A stretch of 64,000 nt of DNA from Bacillota bacterium (GCA_023402395.1 JAEYGI010000042.1:62001-126000), one strand, 5' to 3'. Shown: positions 17,390 to 25,287, counted from the stretch's first letter. Translations and numbers: made by a program. Notes: a model not told the origin generated them from the letters alone.

Positions 17390-18219
17390 CCCGCCTTCAC
17401 CTCCGCCAGCTTCCGGTTCAATTCCTCCAGCGCCCTTTGGTACTGTTCCGGGCTAGGGACTCCGTGGTGCCATTTGGCGACATTCTCCATAAATGATACC
17501 CCTTTTCCCTTTACCGTGTCGGCGATGACCAAATGCGGCCTGGCGGCAGCCGGGATTTTCCTGAAAACCCTTAGCAAGTCGCCGATGTCGTTCCCGTCAG
17601 CCTCCATGACTTCCCAGCCGAACGCGGCCCATTTCGCGGCGAGCGGTTCCAATCCCATGACCGCTTCGGTATTGCCGCTGATCTGCAAGCGGTTGCGGTC
17701 GATGATTCCGATCAAATTATCCAGGCCGTATTGGCCGGCGGCCATCGCCGCCTCCCAGACCGATCCTTCCGCCTGTTCCCCGTCACCCATCAGAACATAT
17801 ACTTTATAATCCTTGCCGTCCATTTTACCGGCCAAGGCCATGCCCACCCCGGCTGAAAGCCCGTGTCCAAGCGCTCCGGTATTCATCTCAATTCCGGGAA
17901 CCTTTACTGTGGGATGTCCGATCAGCCGCGACCGATACGCGCTAAAGGTAGGCAATTCTTCTTTCGGGAAAAATCCGAGATCGGCCAGGATGGTATAATA
18001 CCCTTCGACGCTGTGGCCTTTACTCAGAATGAACCGGTCCCGCTCCTCCCAGCGCGGGTTCTTGGGATCGATCCGCATCATCTCATAAAATAGCGTCACC
18101 AGGATATCGATTGACGAGAGCGCCCCCCCGGTATGCCCGGTTTTGGCCGCCATGATCATTTGAAGAAGCTCAATCCGTCGTTCAACGGCTGTTTGCTGAA
18201 GTTCTTTAATCCGGTTCAA
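17386..18219 (-). CDS. Transketolase, N-terminal subunit (split transketolase)
   Basis: First half of the split transketolase, 277 residues, holding the diphosphate-binding domain: AAKTGHTGGALSSIDILV, RFILSKGHSVEGYY, the conserved GHPTVKVPGIEMNTGALGHGL, and the GDGEQAEGSVWEAAMAA...IDRNRLQ cofactor/metal motif. AGGAGG lies just before the ATG. It opens the operon that continues with the C-terminal subunit, FGGY kinase and isomerase. The gene is dedicated to this locus, so the cell presumably has a separate transketolase for the pentose phosphate pathway. Read with its neighbours, the pair would split a phosphorylated ketopentose, passing a two-carbon unit to an aldose phosphate. Confidence 0.9.
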   Translation of the reverse strand: MNRIKELQQTAVERRIELLQMIMAAKTGHTGGALSSIDILVTLFYEMMRIDPKNPRWEERDRFILSKGHSVEGYYTILADLGFFPKEELPTFSAYRSRLIGHPTVKVPGIEMNTGALGHGLSAGVGMALAGKMDGKDYKVYVLMGDGEQAEGSVWEAAMAAGQYGLDNLIGIIDRNRLQISGNTEAVMGLEPLAAKWAAFGWEVMEADGNDIGDLLRVFRKIPAAARPHLVIADTVKGKGVSFMENVAKWHHGVPSPEQYQRALEELNRKLAEVKAG

Positions 18220-18272
18220 AGAAATCCTCCTTTCAAATCAACGTCCGCCTTATTCTTAGGATGTTTTGGGTT

Positions 18273-18303
18273 AAATATTTTAATTTAATAACTTAAAATG
18301 TTT
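18273..18303. promoter_or_regulatory. AT-rich dyad in the transketolase operon leader
   Basis: AAATATTTTAA and TTAAAATGTTT form 10 of 11 paired positions around a 9-bp centre, in the leader between the promoter and the first gene. AAATATTTTAATT recurs near 12109-12122 in the importer-operon leader, so it may be a shared operator, but both regions are AT-rich and chance cannot be ruled out. Confidence 0.3.
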
Positions 18304-18352
18304 ATGTTTGATTATATTAAATCTTTGCCAACAAGTCATCTCTGATAATTCA

Positions 18353-18381
18353 ATTATAAACTCTTACACTGTATATTACAA
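18353..18381 (-). promoter_or_regulatory. Sigma-A promoter of the transketolase-kinase-isomerase operon
   Basis: Minus-strand TTGTAA (18376-18381) and TATAAT (18353-18358) are 17 bp apart, giving a leader of about 125 nt before the N-terminal transketolase subunit. Confidence 0.6.
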
Positions 18382-18439
18382 TTGTTTTTAATTAATTTAT
18401 TAAAATTTTTGAAATACGTTTTAGATAATAACCAATAAA

Positions 18440-18470
18440 AAAGGCCCCGCCTTCTTAGGCGGGGCCTTGA
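18440..18470 (-). terminator. Intrinsic terminator of the HtrA-like protease gene
   Basis: AAGGCCCCGCC and GGCGGGGCCTT form an 11-bp GC-rich stem around TTCTTA; on the minus strand the 3' arm is followed by a T run. It lies about 20 bp past the protease stop codon. Confidence 0.88.
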
Positions 18471-18488
18471 TTCTCTTCCAAAAACCGT

Positions 18489-19664
18489 CTACCGTTTCAT
18501 CTCGCCGATCTTCACCGTAGTTTGACTCTTTTTGGAACCACGGTAGTACGTTATCTTAAGCTTGGTGCCGATGGGGTTGGTGGCGATGGCCTCCCGGATC
18601 AAGTCGTCCTCCTTGACCGGCTTCCCGTTGACCTCGATAATGATATCACCTGGCCGGATGCCGGCCTTCGCCGCCGGACTGCTTTCCAGCACTTTGGCCA
18701 CAAAGACGCCGCTGTCCACCGGGAGCCTGCGGCCCAGCCGGTATTCAAGCATCTTAGCGATCTCCGGCGTAAAGTGGATATAGGCGATTCCCAGCCCCGG
18801 CCGAGAGACATAGCCTTTGGCAATTAACTGATCGGCGACGGACCGTACCGTGTTGCTGGGGATGGCAAAGCCGATTCCCTGCGAATTGGCGGCGATCGCC
18901 GTATTCAAACCGATGATGCTGCCGCCGGAGTCCAGCAGCGGCCCGCCCGAGTTGCCGGGGTTAATGGACGCGTCGGTCTGAAGCATGTTGCGGAGCTGGT
19001 CTTCCTCGCTGACCGCCAGGGTCCGCCCTTTGGCGCTGATCACGCCGACCGTCACCGTATTATTGAGGTTCTCAGCCAACGGATTGCCGATGGCGATGGC
19101 CATCTGCCCGACCTGCACCCGGTCGGAATCAGCCCATTCCGGGGCGGTCAGCCCGGAGGCGTTGATCTTCAGCAGCGCCAGATCGGTCTGGGGATCCACG
19201 CCGATGACTTTGGCCGCGTAGGAGCGTCCGTTGGGCAGCACCGCTATGATTTTGCTGGCCATGCCGGTCTGCCCGTTCACCACGTGGTTATTGGTCAGAA
19301 TATAGCCATCCGGCCGGTAAATCACCCCGGAGCCCAACCCCTGAATGTTTTTAACCTCGGGACCGGTAAAAAAGTCAAAATCTTCAATCACCGTATTGGT
19401 GGTGATCATCACCACCGACGGCCCCACTTTATTGACAACCCCGATGGTGGCCTGCTCGTACTGGCTCAGGCTGATCGGTCTGGATTGGGGCGGCGCCGGG
19501 GAAGGCGCGGGGACCGCCGGCGGGTCGACCAAGGCCGCTCCCAGCCCGGTAAACTTCACCGCCACGATCACCAGCAACGCGCCGACAATCCCCGCGATCA
19601 GCGCCATCAGCACCAACGAGGTCCGCCGGTCTTGATAATCAAAGCGAAAACGATTCACCTGCAT
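18489..19664 (-). CDS. HtrA/DegP-family membrane-anchored serine protease with PDZ domain
   Basis: Envelope quality-control protease, 391 residues from ATG at 19664 (preceded by AGGAGGT; a GTG two codons later has even better spacing). Short cytoplasmic N-terminus, one transmembrane helix (about residues 16-37), a proline-rich linker (PPAVPAPSPAPPQ), then a trypsin-like domain with catalytic His127 (TNNHVV), Asp161 (QTDLALL) and Ser239 (NPGNSGGPLL), followed by one PDZ domain (SSPAAKAGIRPGDIIIEVNG). This is the arrangement of Bacillota HtrA/HtrB proteins. It lies just downstream of a methyltransferase gene and has its own terminator. Confidence 0.92.
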   Translation of the reverse strand: MQVNRFRFDYQDRRTSLVLMALIAGIVGALLVIVAVKFTGLGAALVDPPAVPAPSPAPPQSRPISLSQYEQATIGVVNKVGPSVVMITTNTVIEDFDFFTGPEVKNIQGLGSGVIYRPDGYILTNNHVVNGQTGMASKIIAVLPNGRSYAAKVIGVDPQTDLALLKINASGLTAPEWADSDRVQVGQMAIAIGNPLAENLNNTVTVGVISAKGRTLAVSEEDQLRNMLQTDASINPGNSGGPLLDSGGSIIGLNTAIAANSQGIGFAIPSNTVRSVADQLIAKGYVSRPGLGIAYIHFTPEIAKMLEYRLGRRLPVDSGVFVAKVLESSPAAKAGIRPGDIIIEVNGKPVKEDDLIREAIATNPIGTKLKITYYRGSKKSQTTVKIGEMKR

Positions 19665-19772
19665 ATACCTCCTGAACGCTTTCGGGAATAGTCGTTCATC
19701 CCGGCCCGCCCGCTTCAACGGGAGCGCAAGCCTTGATGACGTTTCGGATATAGATTAAAACGATGAAAGCGG

Positions 19773-20483
19773 TTAATTGTTCCCTCGCGTCAGGCGGTAC
19801 AATTGGATGCGATAGGCTTTGGCTTCATATTCCACCGGAATTTGGTCGGTGGCGATCCGCCAGGTTGCGGCCATGGCCTCGCCAAATTGACGGGCATAAT
19901 CCCGGCCCGGGTCGGCCAGCCAGACCTCGCCCCCCGGGTTCAGGGCGGTCTCGAAAATCCGCTCCAGATACGGATGAAGCGTCTTCTCATAGAGAATGTC
20001 CGCGCCGAGAATCAGATCAAAGGTGCCGGCCTCCGCCGGAAACTGGCGCCAGTCGGCCAGCAATGTCGGCTCCTCGGGAACCCCGTTGCGCCGGCAATTG
20101 ACCCGGGTGAAACGGAGCGCCTCGCTGCTGAAGTCGGACTGAACCGCTTCCGCACCGGCCATTCGGCCGGCGATGCCAGCCAGCCCGACCCCGGCGCCCA
20201 GTTCCAACACTCGTTTTCCACGTAGCCGCTCTCCATGGCTCAGGATATAAGCGGCCAGTCCAATCGAGGCCGGCCACAGATCGGCCCAGAACGGGATCTG
20301 ATCGGCATCGGTCACCTTATCCAGCAGATCGTCAATGTTGACGACTTTCAGCAGCTCCAGCCGGCGGCTGCCGATTTCCAGCCGGACTTCTTGCAAACGG
20401 TAGCGTTCGGCCAGCCGCAGCGCGTCCTGGGGCCAGTCCCCGAGATCCGGCGGCGGCGTTTGGAGATTCAACCCTTGCCCCAT
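19773..20483 (-). CDS. Class I SAM-dependent methyltransferase (nicotinamide/lysine methyltransferase-like)
   Basis: About 236 residues from ATG at 20483; a much longer frame upstream overlaps the mutase gene in another frame and is probably not translated. Seen: FWADLWPASIGLAAYIL ahead of the SAM-binding motif VLELGAGVGLAGIAG, acidic motif QSDFSSEALRF, and the post-motif DLILGADILYEKTLHPYLE. This pattern is typical of the ETFB/METTL20-like and PrmA-like small-molecule or protein lysine methyltransferases. Its start overlaps the end of the phosphohexomutase gene by 16 nt, indicating co-transcription. The target is unknown. Confidence 0.72.
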   Translation of the reverse strand: MGQGLNLQTPPPDLGDWPQDALRLAERYRLQEVRLEIGSRRLELLKVVNIDDLLDKVTDADQIPFWADLWPASIGLAAYILSHGERLRGKRVLELGAGVGLAGIAGRMAGAEAVQSDFSSEALRFTRVNCRRNGVPEEPTLLADWRQFPAEAGTFDLILGADILYEKTLHPYLERIFETALNPGGEVWLADPGRDYARQFGEAMAATWRIATDQIPVEYEAKAYRIQLYRLTRGNN

Positions 20484-21898
20484 TGATCGAGTAAGCTTTG
20501 AACCGGGGCGATCAGCCCCTCCAGGGCCTCGGCCGAAGTTGCCTCGAAATAGACCCGGATCAAGGCCTCGGTGCCCGAAGGCCGGATCAGGAACCAACTG
20601 CCGTTTTCCATGATGAACTTGAAGCCGTCGATGGTCCGGAGTTCCTTTACTTTCAGCCCCTGAACCGCCTCGGGCGGATTTTTCCGGCACTTCTCCAGGA
20701 TCGCTTGCTTGGCCGCGTCACTGAGATGAATATCGATCCGGCGGGTCTGGAAATGGCCCACCTCCCGGTAGAGTTCCTGCAAGGTCGCGGTGAGCGGCTT
20801 GCCGGTGACCGCCAGCATCTCCGCCATCAGCGCGCAAGCCAGGATCCCGTCTTTCTCCGGGATGTGGCCCATCACGCTAAGGCCGCCGCTCTCCTCGCCG
20901 CCGATGATCACCGGCCGGGTCCGCATCAGCTCGCCGAGGTATTTGAAACCGACCGGCGTTTCTACCGCTTCCACCCCGTGAATCTCGGCCAGCCGGTCGA
21001 TCATATGGGTGGTGGCCACCGAGCGGCCGGCCACGCCACGCAGCCCCCGGGACCGGATCAAATGCACCATCAGCAACGGAATGACCTGATTCGGAGTGAG
21101 ATAAGTGCCATCGCAATCGACGATCCCGAACCGGTCGGCATCGCCGTCGGTGGCCAGCCCGATGCTGAGTTGGCCGCAATTGACCCTGGCCTTCAACTCG
21201 GCCAAGAATTTATCCTGCGGATCCGGCATGGACCCGCCGAACAGCGGATCCCGCTGATTATGAATTTCTTCGCAAGGGCAGTCCGTCAGCAGCCCGGCCA
21301 GGAAGCCCCGGCCCGTGGCGTACATCGGATCAATGGCGATCCGCAGCCCCGAACGGCGGATGGCGGGGATATCCACCAATTGCCGCAAGTGCGCGAAATA
21401 TTCCGGGGTCGGATCAACGGTCGAAATCAACGGATCGGCGCTAAGCGCGCCGGAAGCGGCCCCATGATCAGTGTTCCCCGATTGCGCCAGCAAATTCAGA
21501 TTGACCTCGATCTCCCGGGTAATCTCCAGGGAGGCGGGCCCGGCGTACTCCGGGATGAATTTGATCCCGTTATACTCCGGCGGATTATGGCTCGCCGTGA
21601 ACATGATCGCCCCGAACGCCCCATACAGTTGGACCGCGTAAGCGATCACCGGCGTGGGATAATCCCTCTTTCCGAACAGGACTTTAATTCCGCTCTCCGC
21701 CAGCAGCCCGGCGGCTTCCCTGGCGAATACCTCCGAGAAAAACCGCGCGTCATAGCCGACCACGATCCCGCGGCCTTCCCCGTGATGATCTTTGGTGTAC
21801 TTGGCAATGGCCTGGACCACCAGACGGACGTTGGGAAGGTTAAAATGATCGTACATTAAATCCCGCCAGCCGTCGGTTCCGAATTTGATACCGGTCAT
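20468..21898 (-). CDS. Phosphoglucomutase/phosphomannomutase family protein
   Basis: Alpha-D-phosphohexomutase, 476 residues from ATG at 21898 (GGGGAATATTGGG upstream). Domain 1 carries the catalytic phosphoserine Ser103 in TASHNPPEYNG; domain 2 the Mg-binding loop ATDGDADRFG; domain 3 the sugar loop GGEESGGLSVMGHIPEKDG; domain 4 the phosphate loop IRPSGTEALIRVYFEA. It interconverts hexose 1- and 6-phosphates for cell-envelope precursors or glycogen. The start region FGTDGWRDLMYDHFN is typical of a bacterial subgroup distinct from GlmM, and GlmM is therefore presumably elsewhere. Confidence 0.88.
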   Translation of the reverse strand: MTGIKFGTDGWRDLMYDHFNLPNVRLVVQAIAKYTKDHHGEGRGIVVGYDARFFSEVFAREAAGLLAESGIKVLFGKRDYPTPVIAYAVQLYGAFGAIMFTASHNPPEYNGIKFIPEYAGPASLEITREIEVNLNLLAQSGNTDHGAASGALSADPLISTVDPTPEYFAHLRQLVDIPAIRRSGLRIAIDPMYATGRGFLAGLLTDCPCEEIHNQRDPLFGGSMPDPQDKFLAELKARVNCGQLSIGLATDGDADRFGIVDCDGTYLTPNQVIPLLMVHLIRSRGLRGVAGRSVATTHMIDRLAEIHGVEAVETPVGFKYLGELMRTRPVIIGGEESGGLSVMGHIPEKDGILACALMAEMLAVTGKPLTATLQELYREVGHFQTRRIDIHLSDAAKQAILEKCRKNPPEAVQGLKVKELRTIDGFKFIMENGSWFLIRPSGTEALIRVYFEATSAEALEGLIAPVQSLLDQWGKG

Positions 21899-22034
21899 CC
21901 CAATATTCCCCTTTCCGAATCCGAAATCTAGTATTTCCTCCAAAGACAAAAGTATTTCAACTAATCAGCCGCCACGATTGGTCGCGCTGCTTTTTCCCTT
22001 CCGGAATCAAGCATCGTGCTCCGAACCGTAGATT

Positions 22035-22350
22035 AACACCCGAATTAATTGATCCGGCTCCTGGATCATCTGATCCAGTACCCGCACCATCTGATCCGGG
22101 ACCTCGATCAACTGATCCAACTCTTCGATCAAGTGATCGAATGATCCGATCAACTGATCCGGCTCTCGGATCACTTGATCCAACCCTCGGATCATCTGAT
22201 CCGATACTCTGATCAGTTGATCCACTTCCCGGATCATCTGATTCAACCTTTGGATCAATTGATCCGGCACTCCGGGCAACTGATCCGGCGCTTGGATCAA
22301 CTGTTCGGACTTTTGGATCACTTGTTGCAGCGGCTGGATCACTTGGAGCG
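22035..22350. repeat. 21-bp tandem array with GGATCAnnTGATCC palindromic core
   Basis: Fills the 522-bp gene-free stretch between the phosphohexomutase and ychF. About 15 units sit in strict 21-bp register: TGATCC (or close variants) starts at 22050, 22071, 22092, 22113, 22134, 22155, 22176, 22197, 22218, 22239, 22260, 22281, 22302, 22323 and 22344. Most units contain GATCAnnTGATC, a near-perfect palindrome, so both strands read as DQLI/DHLI heptads with no stop codons; the last three units decay. There is no ribosome site or sensible start, so a coding role is unlikely. The array carries about 25 GATC sites. Confidence 0.85.
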
Positions 22351-22420
22351 GCCACCGCTCCGTTACGAAAGCCTTCGTGAAACAATCCTCTCGGGAAACG
22401 GGTGGCGGATCTCCCCTTGG

Positions 22421-23482
22421 CTAGACATTAAAACGGAAGTTGACGATATCGCCGTCCTCCATAATATATTCTTTGCCTTCCAACTGGAAAAGCCCCTTTT
22501 CCTTGACTTTGACCATGGAGCCCAATTCGTGGAGATGCCGGTATTTGACGACCTCGGCCCGGATAAAGCCCCGTTCGATGTCGGAATGGATCTTCCCCGC
22601 CGCCCGCTTGGCATTGGTTCCTTTCTCAATGGTCCAGGCGCGGACCTCATCCTCACCCACGGTAAAAAAGGAGATCAGGTTCAACCGGCTATAGGTGGCC
22701 TGGGCCAGCCGGTCGATGCCGCTTTCGGTGATCCCCAGGTCACTCAGGAACTCGGCCCGCTCCTCCGGCGGCAACTCGCCGATTTCCATCTCGGTCCGGG
22801 CGCAGATGGTAACCACCGGAACCCCCTGTTCCCGGCTGTAGTTCTCCAGCCGGTCCCGGCCCGGGTACTGGCCGGACCGCCATTGCTCGTCGTCGAGATT
22901 GACCACGATCAGCATCGGTTTTTGAGTCAGGAATCCGTAGCCGTTGATCAGTTCCGCCTGGCCCTCTTTCAGATCCAGCGTTTCCAGCCGGCCCTCCGAC
23001 TCCAGAATCTCCCGGCACTGCAGCAACAGTTCCCGTTCGCCCTCGTTCTCTTTCTTCTTTTTGCCCGAATCCAGGCGCTCCAGCCGTTTCTCGACCACTT
23101 CCAGGTCGGCGAAGAGCAACTCGGTATGAAGCTGCTCCAGATCGCGCCAGGGGTCCACCGAGTCCACCGGATGGGGCACCATTGGGTCCTGAAAGGCCCG
23201 GACCACTTGCACCAGGGCGTCGACATTCCGGATCGACTGCAAGAAGGCGTGGCCGCCCTGGCCGCCCGGGATTAATCCGGGCAAATCAGTGAATTCGATC
23301 TGGGCATAAATGGTTTTCCTGGGCTTATAGAGTCCGGAGAGATAGTCGATCCGGAGATCCGGCACCTTGGCCATTCCCACGTTGGCCGCCATTTTCTGTG
23401 CCGATCCGGAATCGCCGCCGGTCAACAAATGAAACAGGGTTGACTTTCCCGAACCCGCCAGGCCTACTAAGCCGATTTTCAT
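22421..23482 (-). CDS. ychF: YchF-family ATPase (Obg-related P-loop NTPase with TGS domain)
   Basis: Cytosolic, ribosome-associated P-loop protein, 353 residues. ATG at 23482 is preferred (AAGGTGG about 8 bp upstream); another ATG two codons earlier is possible. Walker A GLAGSGKST, the switch region DLPGLIPGGQGGHAFLQSIRNVDAL, and NLDDE in place of the GTP-specifying NKxD, which in this family shifts preference to ATP. A coiled coil (about residues 125-165) with a KKKK patch follows, then the C-terminal TGS/DUF933 region (SFFTVGEDEVRAWTIEKGTNAKRAAGKIHSDIERGF and GDIVNFRFNV, given in part). Role: translation and stress-linked regulation. Confidence 0.92.
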   Translation of the reverse strand: MKIGLVGLAGSGKSTLFHLLTGGDSGSAQKMAANVGMAKVPDLRIDYLSGLYKPRKTIYAQIEFTDLPGLIPGGQGGHAFLQSIRNVDALVQVVRAFQDPMVPHPVDSVDPWRDLEQLHTELLFADLEVVEKRLERLDSGKKKKENEGERELLLQCREILESEGRLETLDLKEGQAELINGYGFLTQKPMLIVVNLDDEQWRSGQYPGRDRLENYSREQGVPVVTICARTEMEIGELPPEERAEFLSDLGITESGIDRLAQATYSRLNLISFFTVGEDEVRAWTIEKGTNAKRAAGKIHSDIERGFIRAEVVKYRHLHELGSMVKVKEKGLFQLEGKEYIMEDGDIVNFRFNV

Positions 23483-23704
23483 TCCCATTCCACCTTACTA
23501 TATTTTGAAGTCATGATCGACCTTTGACTCCGCCCGTAAAGGGCTGCTGAATTTTATTCGGCAAAGAAACCCCGACTCCTGTTTCGACCGCAAAATTAAC
23601 GTAACTATTCATGCTTTTGGACTTCATGATTTTCGACTTTTCAGGAGCCTGTTACCAACCGCCCCGTTGTTTCATACATTAGTTATTGAATAGGAGGTGG
23701 ACTC

Positions 23705-24145
23705 ATGGGTCATCATCCATCCGACAATGATAAGAATGAGCGAAATGATCGAAATGATCGAAGTGATCGGAACGATCGCTATGAAAAACGCGACAGGCAC
23801 GAAAAAAGCGACCTGAAAACAGGCACGCTTATCGAGAAACCGCTCCATCCGTTCTTAGAGCAAAACGATGTTACATTGCTTACAATGATTAGACCCTTAT
23901 TGAGCCCAATGGCTCAGCGACTGGTGGGTTTCTTTGTCACCATGGGGGAACCGGACTCAGCCCTATCCCCGGCACCGGATTTCGCCGGGCTTCTGAAACA
24001 ATTCGCCCCGAAAGCCGGTTCCCTGCCTTTAAACGATCTGCTCCCGGCCATGCTGGGAATGGCCGGAAACGGCGACGGCCAAAGCAAAATCAATCCGGCC
24101 CTGTTAACGGCCTTGATGTCGATGATGAACAGCAAGAATGAATGA
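23705..24145 (+). CDS. Hypothetical protein with charged Asn-Asp-Arg repeat N-terminus
   Basis: 146 residues, preceded by a strong ribosome site (AGGAGGTGGACTC before ATG), one of only a few plus-strand genes left of the origin. Residues 1-40 are very hydrophilic, with NDR/SDR triplets encoded by near-perfect 9-bp DNA repeats (AATGATCGA), and then YEKRDRHEKSD. The rest contains a hydrophobic helix pair (TLLTMIRPLLSPMAQRLVGFF) and a small C-terminal helical segment (INPALLTALMSMMN). No family is recognised. It is flanked by ychF and spoVT, both on the other strand; the alternation of polar head and short hydrophobic helices is reminiscent of small sporulation-associated proteins, but that is only an impression. 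Confidence 0.7.
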   Translation: MGHHPSDNDKNERNDRNDRSDRNDRYEKRDRHEKSDLKTGTLIEKPLHPFLEQNDVTLLTMIRPLLSPMAQRLVGFFVTMGEPDSALSPAPDFAGLLKQFAPKAGSLPLNDLLPAMLGMAGNGDGQSKINPALLTALMSMMNSKNE

Positions 24146-24173
24146 CTTGGTTTTTGGGAACCTTGTGATAAAT

Positions 24174-24190
24174 CCCGGCCGAAGGCCGGG
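24174..24190 (+). terminator. Possible terminator hairpin of the hypothetical gene
   Basis: CCCGGCC-GAA-GGCCGGG is a perfect 7-bp GC stem with a 3-nt loop, about 28 bp after the stop codon; the following TTGT is a poor T run, so efficiency is doubtful. Confidence 0.45.
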
Positions 24191-24202
24191 TTGTACACAA
24201 GC

Positions 24203-24288
24203 GCTCAAAAAAGCAAGGGATAAAGTCCCTTTTCTTACTGTTTTCCGCGAGGTTACAGTCGAGCATTGGACTTTATCACCTGGCTTTT
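24203..24288. repeat. Dispersed palindromic element, copy 1
   Basis: An imperfect foldback: AAAAGCAAGGGATAAAGTCC near the left end pairs with GGACTTTATCACCTGGCTTTT at the right end. The sequence aligns along its whole length with 30919-30998 (shared blocks CTCA.AAAAGCAAG, GATAAAG, GTCGA.CATT, CTTTATCAC). No coding capacity. Confidence 0.65.
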
Positions 24289-24297
24289 AGAATAAAA

Positions 24298-24329
24298 ATA
24301 AAAAGTGGTGGTTATGCCCCCACTTTTTT
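24298..24329 (-). terminator. Intrinsic terminator of spoVT
   Basis: AAAAAGTGG and CCACTTTTTTA arms around a 10-nt loop, with T runs on either strand, 12 bp past the spoVT stop codon. Confidence 0.8.
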
Positions 24330-24340
24330 ATTGTTGTAAA

Positions 24341-24904
24341 CTATTGTTCCATCTGCTTTGCCAGGAACCCCGCGGCTGTCTCCGCGATTTTCACTTCCAA
24401 ATCACCCATGACCACATTGGGCTCCTTGCTGGAGAGGATCACGGCCCCGATCGGGTCGCCTTCGGCAATAATCGGTGCAATCACTTGGGCGGTAAACTTG
24501 CACTTCCCCTCATCCTCTTTGACCGGGCAGGCGTCACAATATTTATGATCGCCGGGTTTGGCCATGAGCACGACTTTTCGGTCTTCAATCGCTTTCTCAA
24601 CCGCTTTGGAGATCGGTTTATCCAGAAACTCTTTCTTGGGTGCGCCCGATACCGCGATCACCATATCTCGATCCGCGATACAAGCGATATGTCCGGTCGA
24701 CTCGTAAAGAGAATCGGCGTATTCCTTGGCGAAATCGCCCAATTCGCCGATGGGAGAGTATTTTTTTAGGATAACTTCCCCTTCCCGGTCTACGAAAATC
24801 TCTAACGGGTCGCCCTCTCGAATCCGTAAGGTTCTACGGATCTCCTTGGGGATGACCACCCGGCCTAGATCATCGATCCGCCGTACAATTCCGGTCGCCT
24901 TCAT
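24341..24904 (-). CDS. spoVT: Stage V sporulation protein T (AbrB-family regulator with GAF domain)
   Basis: Forespore-specific transcription factor, 187 residues. The N-terminal swapped-hairpin AbrB domain (MKATGIVRRIDDLGRVVIPKEIRR...DPLEIFVDREGEVILKKY, given in part) binds DNA; the C-terminal GAF-like domain (about residues 55-180) includes CDACPVKEDEGKCKF, a pair of cysteine clusters seen in many SpoVT proteins. AAAAGGAGGG precedes the ATG. It is monocistronic here, with a terminator just downstream and a sigma-G-like promoter upstream. Together with spoVG it supports endospore formation by this organism. Confidence 0.94.
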   Translation of the reverse strand: MKATGIVRRIDDLGRVVIPKEIRRTLRIREGDPLEIFVDREGEVILKKYSPIGELGDFAKEYADSLYESTGHIACIADRDMVIAVSGAPKKEFLDKPISKAVEKAIEDRKVVLMAKPGDHKYCDACPVKEDEGKCKFTAQVIAPIIAEGDPIGAVILSSKEPNVVMGDLEVKIAETAAGFLAKQMEQ

Positions 24905-25014
24905 CCCCGAATCCCTCCTTTTCCATTAATCTTGGTTTGTTCTGATTTCAGAGGACCTGCCACCCGTATGACCCGGAGTGGACTTTTCATGCTCTCACCT
25001 GCAGCTTTTAATGA

Positions 25015-25044
25015 TAGTATATAGCCAAACCTTTTCTTTTATTC
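25015..25044 (-). promoter_or_regulatory. Sigma-G/F-type promoter candidate for spoVT
   Basis: On the minus strand GAATA (25040-25044) and TATACTA (25015-25021) are exactly 18 bp apart. This matches the forespore consensus GHATR-N18-CATxMTA at all but one position. Initiation would be about 105 bp upstream of spoVT, which is a sigma-G gene in Bacillus. The rest of the 380-bp gap 24905-25287 shows no gene or convincing riboswitch. Confidence 0.6.
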
Positions 25045-25287
25045 ATTTTGCCACTTTACAGCAGTTTAGCCTGACACTATCAATTTGGTATTTCTATCAT
25101 TCCCGTTTTTAAATTAACCATACTACGAAAATAGCGGGCAGGATATTTTCAAAGAATAGCTAATAATTAACCCTTGGAAGCCGTGGCACATAATTCCTGG
25201 CTTGACTTTACGGCATTTCGATGGTGCTTCCACGCCCGGCCTTTTCCGGCGGGTCGATCGCAGCTCATTTTCGGGAGAGGTGAGAAA

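Noticed and set aside
16400..17809. 469-codon plus-strand open frame opposite the transketolase genes
   Set aside because: Antisense shadow; it spans two well-supported minus-strand genes and resembles no family.
16442..18219. Split transketolase acting in sulfoquinovose breakdown (SqwGH-type)
   Set aside because: No sulfolactaldehyde/sulfoacetaldehyde enzymes or sulfonate exporter are nearby, and a sugar kinase is present, which that route does not need.
20498..21859. 453-codon plus-strand open frame opposite the phosphohexomutase
   Set aside because: Antisense shadow of a gene with intact catalytic motifs.
22007..22342. A coiled-coil protein gene made of DQLI heptads on the minus strand (and its mirror on the plus strand)
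   Set aside because: Open frames on both strands arise from a 21-bp palindromic repeat; there is no ribosome site and the unit decays at one end.
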